Below, piece by piece: positions 1 to 9,737 of a stretch of DNA of 64,000 nucleotides; within the stretch, counting starts at the first letter, position 1; every line of letters begins with the position of its first letter. The position numbers were made by a program, and so were the translations under genes. The stretch is from Membranipora membranacea (taxonomy: Eukaryota; Bryozoa; Gymnolaemata; Cheilostomatida; Membraniporidae): contig OU612071.1 in assembly GCA_914767715.1 (NCBI GenBank), positions 24,737,681-24,801,680 on the forward strand, in the 5' to 3' direction. A model generated the notes under the pieces. It did no database searches and was not told the DNA's origin. It worked only from the letters and a program-made list of their open reading frames with translations.

Positions 1-780
1 ATCATACATATGGGTTCAAAGTCATTATCAATAACTTTGAATATTGTGTATTAGGTATTCAACACCAAGTCTATAGACAAAACATTGATGCTGTGTGTTT
101 TGTCTATGATGAGGATCAGACATCAATAACAAACAAATCTGATTTTGGAGGACCAGACTACGGTCGCCACTCCAAATTATAACCATGATCTAGATCCGCC
201 CGCCAGTTTGTCAGAGCCCTAATTAAAATTAAAATAACGCCAGATGCCAGTTGGAAATATATAAAATATTTTAGCTCCTGGTCAATTTACCAAGTAAAAT
301 ATAAAGTATAGTACCGCTAAACGGCTGTCAATTCCCTTTATGTATGAACATGTTATGCATGATATATAATCTTTTTTACCTATGGTGACTCAATATGGAT
401 GAAGAGAAAAAAATAAAACATGAAAATAAAAGTTTCTCTACTAAGTTGGATTTCATTTGAAGTTAGTTGACCTAGCAAACATTGATCTCTAGGATGTTTT
501 TTCAGGTTCAGAATTTATACTGGGTATATGTATGTATTTGTGATCTACTTAGATCAGAGAGAGAGTGAGGGAGGGAGAGAGGCAGAAAATTAAATGGATT
601 TTTCCTCCATTTGTGTTCATGGTATATAGATAATAAAGATTTTAACTCAAGCTGTTTTATAGGGCTAAAAATATAAAAGTGAAAAAACACCTACAAATCT
701 GCCTACTGTCTTATATATCAAGCTATTAATTTGGAGTAGCCTAAAAACTTTTGATTATGAACTTGCAACATTTTTCTTAC
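1..780. other. no recognised gene; downstream side of the Kolobok-like gene
   Basis: I see no convincing exon here. The gene at 781-4761 (minus) reaches position 781 with a good splice donor and no stop codon, so its remaining exon or exons must lie in this stretch or beyond the left edge. A reading frame at 508-690 (minus) was examined, but its possible acceptors do not fit the required phase. Confidence 0.5.
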
Positions 781-3700
781 CTGGAACGATATACTCGACA
801 ACTAATTCCTCTCCGTCTTCATTGTACAGGGTTTCTGGGGATTCATGCTCACATTTAGTGAAGCAATCAAAGTTATGGTCGTGGATGTCACAGATGTGGT
901 TGGAGCAAGACTTCCAATAGCCGATCCGTCTGGCACCAGGACTGGTGTTCTTTATGACGTACCACAGATGAGTAATTATTGATGGAATCCAGCGTGCAAT
1001 CATCTTGAAACCAACTTTTCGTGAAGCCAAATTGTTGAGTTTCTTTCTGAGACCTGCAAAAAAACCATTGCTTTATTATTATTTCATGACACAGAGAGGA
1101 TAGCCTGCTACGCATAAAAATGCATTGCCAGTTGGTGATTTTTTCCATCTGTCATTTGCATTGTTCTATTTTCCAAAATTTGTTAAACAAATATTTTGTT
1201 GCATGGGGTCATCGGGAATCATGAACCTATTTCCGGTCTTGTATAATTTGCCCAATAGAAGCAAAATGATTTGATATGTGCATGAAAACAAACATTACCT
1301 TTAGTGAGATGCCATGTGTCAAAAAAGTGCTGAACTTCACTCCACTTAGTCTTCATGTAAGATCTTATGCTGACATGCCTATCAGTGGTGACAGAGGCAA
1401 CTTTTACATTTTTGTCGTCCAGATCCTTCCGGCACCTTATCATCCCTTCCAACTCCATAGCTGAGGATGAAGTTGTCTCAGTACACTGTAATAAAGGGTA
1501 GAGTTAGTTACTAAGAAAAATTATATGACTTAGCATCACTAAACCAACTCTTCCGAACATGGAAGAGTGTAAGTCTTCAATTTAATATGGATCCGACTAT
1601 ATCACGGGACAAACATAATGGTATAAACATTGCATGTAGAGCTCATCTTCGGAAGATTTCCAAAGCATTTGTTTCTGAATCTCACCTTTACAAGATTGTT
1701 AGCTACTATCTTGCTGGTAGCAGCATCCATAAACGTGTACATTCCATACATTGCACTGTGGCCAGGTGAATCGAATCGGCCATCTCCATTCAGTCTCAAG
1801 GGCTGTTCTACCTCTTTCAATACTGCGTCCATGTGCGTCAGGTACACGTCTCTTACAACCTATAATATACAAAGTTATTTATATGATATCAACAAGCCTC
1901 CCGGTTCGAGCTGAGCCCAAAGTGTGAGTTCGCGCCAGGTATGGAAGTACAATGAGATGGCCTGCTGAGAAGTTATCATCTAGGTCTTGGGCTGAAATGG
2001 CCCAGGTTCGTCAATGGGAATGGATAATATTTCGAGGGCGGGTCAAGTGGTGACAGCCCTGCTCGATGTAGGCCGACCTCAAAATCCACATGGTGAATAT
2101 AAATCAGATAATGCTGAGCAAAGGCTTGTCTATAACTCCTTGATTTGAAGTTATGGAAAACATCCTTCCGAAAGGATATTTAGTTTGGTGATATAAAAAG
2201 CGTATCGTAATACCTCACTTATAAGACACCGGACTTATAAGTGAAGCACCTCCCTCTGAAAAAATAAAAATGCTCCAGTTATAAAGTATCCCACAGCTAT
2301 AAAGCATCCCTTTGAAAAAACAATTTCCGTGGTTGGGATTCAAACCCACAACTTACTAATTGACCGTCTTGATTACAGGGCAGACGCTCTACACACTGAG
2401 CTATTCAGCCACACATACATTTAGCAGATTTGGCCCAACATAAATATAAAAACTCATAGGTGAGGTATTACGATAAAATATAAAAAGAAATCAACTAACC
2501 CCATAAAGATAGTCTTTCTGATGCCTGAAGAAAGTACGGGGTGATATACACGATATGTTGAGGAACTGGAAGGCCCGCAAAAACTTCATCGGAAGAACCC
2601 CAGTAAAGAGCATGATGGCAGCTATCAGGATGTTCAAAAGCGGCACTCCCTTCAGAACAGGGCTGTTATGCCAGACATATGAGTGGCCACAACTCTGGCA
2701 TGATATAGTGAACTGGACATGGGCGCCGGCAGGTCTCTGAGAGGGTTCCACTAGGGCTTCCTTGCCACATTGTTTGCATCTATCCATGAGCTCCATTAGA
2801 CTGGTGTGATAAACAATGTACTTCTTCTGGTAATACCAGGAATCTCCACTGAAACATACAATGATGGTTGCTAACAATCAAACATTATTTTTTTCATTCT
2901 TCTTCTAGCCGAACAAACAATATCTAGTTTTGCGTGAAGAGAATTTCTCTCTTCTCTCTTGTGTAGAGCTGCTTATCTGTGTGTGGGTGTGTGTGTGTGT
3001 GTGTGTTTGTGTGTGTGTAACATATCTATTTCCATGGCAATACCAAATTGGTCATCAACATATATTGGGCTCGTCCATACAGTCCTAGAGTCATAGGTCG
3101 ATGAGTGAAGTCAAGGCACAACTTTGGTGGACAGTGGATATATTTTACTCAGATTTTATATCACAAAACCAAAACATACCTTGTACGGTAAGATTCAATG
3201 TCTTCGTCGAGTTCCTCCTGGTACAGCTCTTCCTCATCTGTATCTTGTCGGTATGAGGAGTCCAGGGGCTGCTCAGGTGATTCCTGTAATGACACAACAA
3301 AAAGATAAAATTGGTTGCAGTGAGATATTGTGTTTAAGAAATTTGTCAGGCATCAGGTCAACTTACCGTGGCTGCCAGGACCAAATTTACTGCAATTTCA
3401 CCACACATAATGGCGCGACTGATAATGACAAAAACAAAAATGCTGTAATCACAATAGAAGAGATGTCATTTCACAATTCATCTAACAATCTTATTCCATG
3501 ACATAATGATAAAAGTAATCATCTGTTCATTGCAACTACATGCTACTTACACTACTCGATCTTAATGAATTACTGCTGTCGTAGGACTGGAGAATATCGG
3601 CTGTGGGTTCTATTTGGGCTGCTGCAGTTATTACTTGATCTGTTATGTCTGTGCTGTCTTTACATTGTAACTCATCTGCTGGAGCTGTAGCCGGTGCAGA

Positions 3701-4761
3701 GCGCTCTAAAATGTTCTGAACACCTGTCCTATAAATAAATAAGGAACAAATTTAGATATATTACGCCTTGTTGGTAATCAATGACATATGTACAGCGTCT
3801 CCGGTCTCTGTCTGGTCTCTGTCTCCGTATAGAATGAGTACCAGATCTATCAGATAAATATTGAACTCAATGATATACAGTTTCAATATGCTAAGCTCGA
3901 CATCAGTAAGGCAATCAACAATCAATAGAATTGTCGTAGATAGCAGAAGTGACAAATACTGGGAATAATATCTGCAGCTACTTCCGGAGTACTAGAACTA
4001 GTCTAAATATATTGTCAATGGATATTGATAAGCTGCATTTGAGTGAATACCCAAAAATCTCCATGTCACCTTACTCACTGGAGGTTTAAACTTACTCAGG
4101 AAAGGAAGTTTGCGTTTCAGCAACCATCATATGAGATCTTGTAAAATCTGCAGGGTTAGGAGTATTCTCAGGTGTCATAACTGCTGGCTCACTGTCAATG
4201 CTGCTGTCATCTGGCAACCCAGGCAGCGGTGGTGACTGGAATTCTGGTACTGTCTCATGTCTCAAGGGAGTAGGTATTTCTTGCACTGTCTCATGTCTCG
4301 AGGGAGCAAGTAATTCTGGTATGGTTTCATGTGTCATTGGAGTATCTTGTTGTGTACTAGTCCCTGCACCATAGAGAAGGCTCTTCTTTGACGAACTGTT
4401 GAATGACAATGGAAATTCATGACATTTTATACAAATATTATAAATAGGTGGACTTATATAGTGATATATAAGGTATTGGTGCCCAATAACAGGTACATAA
4501 TTTCCAAATTAATCATTGAAACCCCCATATATTGACCCTCTTCGTTAATCATCTATTAGTTAGTTTTACAGTATTTCTGATGTTATAATATCAGGAGCAC
4601 TCAAAATATGTTTAATTTTTCTTGTCATTAGTAAAACTCACGGCAAGATATCATCTGGGATTGATGACTCAAGATCCTCAGTAGATACTGTAAGCTTACG
4701 AGGTGTAGGTGTTTGTTGAACAGCAACACGACTAGGTATTGCTCCACGACGTAGTCTCATC
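781..4761 (-). CDS. Kolobok-like transposase-derived gene, eight phase-consistent exons, 3' end not found
   Basis: Exons read on the minus strand: 4761-4642 (ATG at 4760), 4395-4096, 3728-3551, 3283-3180, 2848-2500, 1859-1686, 1485-1299 and 1053-781. Each is bounded by AG and GT, and the phases join without a stop to give about 561 codons; the last donor at 780 is open. The N-terminal part is Pro/Ser/Glu-rich with a threefold HETVPE-like repeat (4230-4350), then an acidic stretch. Exon 5 carries a CxxC...CxxC zinc-binding pattern (CKQCGK, CQSCGH). Exon 6 has GDGRFDSPGHSAMYG and exon 7 has MELEG, TTDRH and FDTWHLTK. These resemble the catalytic core and D-x2-H motif of Kolobok-type transposases, from memory of that family. 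I infer a transposase-derived gene. Its open frame could mean host domestication or a recent insertion. The family name is less certain than the exon model. No THAP domain was found upstream. Confidence 0.72.
2191..2487. mobile_element. Mutator-like MITE with 16-bp TIRs, carrying a tRNA-like sequence
   Basis: Terminal inverted repeats TATCGTAATACCTCAC (2203-2218) and its exact complement (2460-2475) bound a ~275 bp element. A 10-bp direct repeat, ATATAAAAAG, lies on both sides (2191-2200 and 2478-2487). Target duplications of 9-11 bp are typical of Mutator-like elements, which is the basis for the class. It sits in the intron between exons 5 and 6 of the Kolobok-like gene and encodes no protein. 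Confidence 0.8.
2327..2414 (-). pseudogene. tRNA-Thr-like sequence inside the MITE
   Basis: On the minus strand an A-box-like stretch (TAGCTCAGTGTGTAGAGC) is followed by a B box (GGGTTTGAATCC) and a complementary acceptor-like end. The presumed anticodon loop CCTGTAA would read TGT (threonine). The anticodon stem is poorly paired and the variable region is too long for a normal tRNA. I read it as a tRNA-derived piece that may keep Pol III promoter boxes, not as a working tRNA gene. Confidence 0.55.
2978..3018. repeat. TG dinucleotide microsatellite
   Basis: An imperfect (TG)n run of about 40 bp lies in the intron between exons 4 and 5 of the Kolobok-like gene. Confidence 0.9.
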
Positions 4762-4769
4762 CTGTAATG

Positions 4770-5441
4770 TGAAAGCGCTTGATATTATAAACATGGTACA
4801 TATCATTCGCAAATTAAAACATAAACAATAGTACCGGGACAATAATGTAGGCCTGTTATATATCTGTGTAGGGGATAATCAGGCTGCAATCTTGTCAATG
4901 AAGACCAAAAAAGTAGCATACATGTACTAGTTTAGAATGCAAACATAATTACACACACACAGCTAAGGCTATTTGAAGCCAGACTGTCACTATGACAGCT
5001 GATAACAAGGTATCAGAGGCTTGATCTCATGAGTCTCATCTTCTCTAGAACCAGGTCAAAACTGAACAGAGCAAAAACTGAAGCATGCTATCAGACAAGC
5101 CAACAGTAGATAGAGAAGAATATTGTTTACTTATGTTCTAAGCCTGGTCAAGAATGTGGCTGATTTTGCATTTATATGGTAACAGTAACAACAAACAATG
5201 GATGATGGGTGCAGTCAATACCAGAGAAGTGATAGAAGCAACGGGTAGATGAGTAATTGTAGAGACTCATCTATGCCTATTCATCCATTATAATAATATC
5301 TATCCATAATAACATTACTACTCTACTGTAACTATTATCAAACCCAAACCTTCTTCTTTCAATTTCATGGTCAGCAGCAGGGAGTAACAATCACAAATAG
5401 TTATGTGAGACTGGTTAGTTATTAAGTAATAAACCCTTACC
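4770..5441. other. upstream region of the Kolobok-like gene; no gene seen
   Basis: The first recognised exon is preceded by an AG acceptor (4763-4762), so at least one 5' exon, perhaps non-coding, should lie upstream. I could not identify it or any promoter motif in this stretch. Confidence 0.4.
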
Positions 5442-6412
5442 TGCAGAAAGCAGACTTGCCAACCTAATTTTTCCAAAATGAGTACAAAAATTTTCAAAAT
5501 GCTTAAAAATGAGTACAAAACTCCAGGGTGCCTCAAATGACCAGAAAATGCCCCAAAAAATTTTTTGTTTGTTTGTAACCTAGCCTGTCTGGACAAGACA
5601 GGCTATTTGAAACCCTGTTTGCCCATCCTCCCTGGTTTGCCCTTGAAACACTGGGGCAGGAGATCTGAGTTATCTCACCCCAACAAGGAGGTAGACAACT
5701 TTGTTACTCTGATTAAAGAAAAGTTGAAGTTGGCAGAACCTAGGTACATCAAATGTCATATCACATCAATTCTTGCACAATGTAGTGTTATACTTCTTAA
5801 TCTTAGTATTATCTCATAGAAATGAAGATTTGAAGGCCAAACTACATCAAAATATATATCTTCACACAATTACTACAACTCTCCTTAACAGAGACATCTC
5901 TGTGATGATTATAAATTCAATAGGAACAGATTGAAACAGATTGAACTGAAAATTCTCCTCCTATCTTTGAATAAAAAACTCATAAGGGCTGCTATACAAA
6001 TATTAAAATAAGAATCACTAATGCTATGACAAGTAACACTCCCAGGAAAGTTTGGGGATGGTCTTAACAACCCTTAAATATTATATTCTACAATGGATTA
6101 CTAGTTATGTTGTGTCTCATTGAAGAAAAGTTGCAATTCGGCTCATGCAAAACTTGGACAGGTAAAAAGTCAACTGTAAATCAACATCATGGTTTTCTGC
6201 AGCCAATACCAGATTTTTAGTCTATTATTTAACCATGACAACCAAGTAAACACTAAAGATAAAAGATGCGTTTTTGATTGCCTAATTAGATGAACAGGTG
6301 TTTGGAAAACCATAAATGAGTACAACTAGCGTTTTGCGTTTAAAACTCAATAAGTGTCAAATAAGCGTTTACAAACGCTTTATGCGTACAGGTTGGCAAG
6401 TATGCAGAAAGC
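5442..6412. mobile_element. 0.95-kb non-autonomous DNA transposon, 12-bp TIR, 10-bp TSD
   Basis: ACTTGCCAACCT at 5454-5465 is the exact complement of 6390-6401. The direct repeat TGCAGAAAGC flanks the pair (5442-5451 and 6403-6412). No transposase-like frame is present inside. The 10-bp duplication again suggests a Mutator-like group, but the TIR differs from the 2.2 kb MITE, so it is a separate family. Confidence 0.75.
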
Positions 6413-8900
6413 TACAGCAAGTGTGAGATATAAATAATGATGGTTGGTAACTGTTTTATTTCAATTCGATCTAAAAAGTCCTGTAAGATAGTAAGAGTTA
6501 CTGAACAGCAGCTGCTACAGTCACCTGTCACAATGTAGATAGTAAAATGTACCGCACGGAGAAGATAGCCCATGTGCGAGATCAATTTATTCGGGGTGTA
6601 TTGATAACGCCCTGGATAAACAAATAATTAATAGTGTTGGATCTCAGCTAGATTTTTAAGGCACCTGATTGGTCAAGTACGGAACTCGTCATCACTATGG
6701 CGAAAAGCGTTAGCAGAAGTTAGCAGAAGTTATGAGCTTCTACCTTAGGAGCTAATAACTCCATGCAAAGCCACTGGCAAATAGTTTTGAGGCCAAATTC
6801 ATCTATTAATTATGAATACTGGTGGCTCTGCTGGGCAAAGCTCAGCTGCGGCAGCAGTGGTTTAAGGTGTACAAATAAATATAGATAAATCAGTGTCTGG
6901 AATAAATGACGATTGTGTACAAGCATATAAGCATAAGTATATAAGGATTAGTAAATAAGCATATTTTTTCGCTCCCATTCTACATCAACTACGATCAAAA
7001 CAGTAAATTGATGACAACAAGCTATATACTGAATCTCTTACAATTTTCAAACTCAAAATCTATTGAAACCCTGTTACTTTTTAACATTGAAAAGATACGG
7101 TGGCCAGAAAATGGATGAGACACAGGGTTTTGTCTAAGCCCACAATGTTAAACACTTCCACCAGAGGTCTCTGCAATGGATCATGTAAGGTCAAATAGAT
7201 TTAATCTGTCTTAAACAGGACTATGCAATGGTGGATTAGCACAGCTGGGAGGGGTCGTTAATTCGACTTCCACTGGGGAAAGCTTATAGATTGCTTGTTC
7301 AACCCACCATTTTGGTGGTTCTATAGTCCCGAGCATCCTTCGAGGGGAATTTAATTAATACTAATATGACGATGGTTGTTTTCTCTTGGCAGGGGAAGCA
7401 ATTCTCATTGAAGCAAATGAGCACGTCAAAGATAGTGTTTTCATAGAATGAATTTTTCGTTAGATGACTGCTGAAGAATGTTCAATGTGATGGCTCTACA
7501 TTGGTTTTACACTCCACCTTGCCTAGTTGTGTAAAGAAGATCAACGTGTTTCCTTGTCAGTTTTACAATGCTTTTACGAAAATACATGTGGCCAAATTTG
7601 GTCCTGAGGGCTAAGAGCTGTTGCCACATGATGAGGTTTTGCAGTGATCACTGATAGCCACTTGTTTGTGTGATAATATTCTTAGCTAGATATGGACAGA
7701 CAACAGTGCGTTTATTTATTAGCTAAGATATATCTAAACTCGTTCTTCAAGAAACCAATGTTGATTCCAAAAACCTGCGGTTAAATTGGACTGTACCTCG
7801 TTTCCAGCTACACTTCCCTTTAACATTTCTTATTTTCTTCTTAAAATCTTCAAATTTGACCATTTCTTCAAACATTGCTAGCATTATGCATATATGCAAA
7901 GCTCGCTTCAACTCCACGATGACGATAAGGAGTATATAAAATATAAACAAATGATTACTTAGCCAAGGACTAATTGGAACTCAAAATTGGTATTTGGTCT
8001 TTAATTTTGATGGATCAGTTCCCTTTCAATGCGTGAAATAATTAAACGAGAATCATTCGGCGCTTAATTCTACCAATGTTATTATTATATTAGTATTATT
8101 AGGGTGTCCTTTCCGTTGAAGGGAAACAAAACACAACTCTTATCTCATAAAATTACTTAACTTCATGTGTTTCATAGTGATCTATGATCGTCCACTCCAT
8201 CTAGAAATTATTTAGGATTAGGCAAGCCTTTAATTCGAACGAGGGAAGAGTTGCAGCATACATGTACATTAATATTGTCACAACATACAACTTCTACTTG
8301 TCTTTGTGGTCGACTCCAAACCTTATGTTGTGACTAACAGCTTCAATGAGGTTGACCGCATTAAAATGGCCATCCCTCCTCCTATCCTATCCTATCCTAT
8401 CCTCCTATCCAACGTGTCCAGAATCTTTTCTTCAACCTGAGGGTCTCTTGTGTTCTCGTCCTCTAGGGCAGACTCTCACTGAGCTCATACAGCCAGATTT
8501 GGGATTTGTTTGTAAGTGGAAAATAAAAAAAAAAGGATTCTGAGCTGCATAAGATGAAAATTTGCTTTTACATGTCAAGAAACTTTTGTTGTATTTTCGT
8601 CTCTTACATATATTCATGAATATCTTGGGCCTCCCTGTTTAGATAATTGAGTCAATGATGACAGATTGAGGTAGTGAACATTATAGCACTTTTTGCTAAA
8701 ATCAATTACTGCTCAAGCTTCAATGAACACTCCATTGAAATATGGTGGGAGATAGTTTAGAACGAGTCCTTAGATTGATGAAAATCTGACACATCTAACC
8801 ACGGAATTTGTCTCGGCAAGAGAATCAAGTGTCAGTTGGTATCAAGTCGCTGAATCGGACTCATCAAACTGTAGGCTAAACAAATTTGGTATAAAGCTGA
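6413..8900. other. no recognised gene
   Basis: This is AT-rich sequence with only short reading frames (for example 7747-7950 minus and 8346-8543 plus), none with a recognisable domain. I looked for a THAP-type zinc finger that could be the first exon of the P-element-like transposase downstream and did not find one. Confidence 0.5.
8379..8410. repeat. CCTAT pentanucleotide microsatellite
   Basis: About five near-perfect copies of CCTAT in a row. Confidence 0.85.
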
Positions 8901-8903
8901 GCT

Positions 8904-9737
8904 ATGTCATATTTAAGTCAGTTGTGTTACGGCTCAGCAGTTTGGCATAGTTTGTCAGTGCTGATAAACCTTTTCCATTCTCGGGTGCTGTGGAGCATGC
9001 CTGATCTCAGGTCTAAACCAAACGGAAAGGTTTTGTTGGCGATAACCTATATTGACATATTCTTGACTGACAGAGACATTTATGCTATGACGGAGTCTAC
9101 TAATATATTTGTTAGATTGCTAAGGGACACATGCCATCACAGCAGTATATACTTACACTACTACATTGCAGCTGTTTGGTGCTTTGAGCGGTTCATGGCA
9201 TTGTGCTATCCCTTCAAGCACAGATCCAATTTGGTTGTGTCAAATATCAGGAAATTTATCATGGCTATGGCCATAGCTTTGCACGTGATGTCTTGCTACA
9301 TTGATGCGACTAATGAGATGGAGTTGAGATCTGGAGATATGCCAGGTGAGAAAATTAAAGCTTTGCCAGAAAATGTTACTCAACTGCCACCCCCACTCCA
9401 AAATATAAGCAGAGAAGAAGGAAGGGTTGACCTGAACAGCACTATCAACTTAGGTGATGCCGACAGATACGGCAACATGAAATGGGAGCAAACAACTTTA
9501 GCAGGAAAATTATTTGTCCAGTACCAAATCCAATTGTTTCCAGCATTTCTTGTATTGATCATTACCATACCGCTGACCATGAGAGAACTCTTATCGATAA
9601 GGAAGGTGGGAAGTGTATCAGCTGGGGAGCAAAGAAATCGCGGAACGATTGTCGCCATCATCTACATTATGATAATAAGTGGTATCACTCCTGTTTGTTT
9701 CATTCCTATGTATGTTTTTAGGAGCAGAAGAAAGTAA
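8904..9737 (+). CDS. rhodopsin-type GPCR, 3'-truncated before TM7
   Basis: This is an uninterrupted 277-codon frame with class A receptor features. There is a TM2-like segment (about residues 42-62, KVLLAITYIDIFL). A Cys precedes TM3 and the TM3 end reads CFERFMALCYPFKH, with ERF in the DRY position. TM4 follows, then a long second extracellular loop with N-glycosylation sites (NVT, NIS, NST). TM5 includes PAFLVLIITIPL and TM6 includes TPVCFIPMYV. It stops just after TM6, so TM7 and its NPxxY motif are missing. The N-terminus before TM1 is short and may be incomplete. The end of receptor-like sequence coincides with the splice acceptor of the P-element transposase exon at 9722. It could be a pseudogene fragment cut by that element or the first exon of a split gene. 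I cannot name the ligand family. Confidence 0.6.
   Translation: MSYLSQLCYGSAVWHSLSVLINLFHSRVLWSMPDLRSKPNGKVLLAITYIDIFLTDRDIYAMTESTNIFVRLLRDTCHHSSIYLHYYIAAVWCFERFMALCYPFKHRSNLVVSNIRKFIMAMAIALHVMSCYIDATNEMELRSGDMPGEKIKALPENVTQLPPPLQNISREEGRVDLNSTINLGDADRYGNMKWEQTTLAGKLFVQYQIQLFPAFLVLIITIPLTMRELLSIRKVGSVSAGEQRNRGTIVAIIYIMIISGITPVCFIPMYVFRSRRK

Noticed and set aside
508-690. Possible ninth exon of the Kolobok-like gene (minus frame with PIKQLELKSLLSI)
   Set aside because: The previous exon ends in phase 1; the available acceptors here give phase 0 or 2 or run into a stop.
2327-2414. Functional tRNA-Thr gene
   Set aside because: The anticodon stem does not pair properly and the variable region is too long; the sequence lies inside a MITE.
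3367-3416. Extra small exon with good AG and GTAAGT borders in the Kolobok-like gene
   Set aside because: Including it breaks the frame; skipping it joins 3728-3551 to 3283-3180 in phase 0 without stops.
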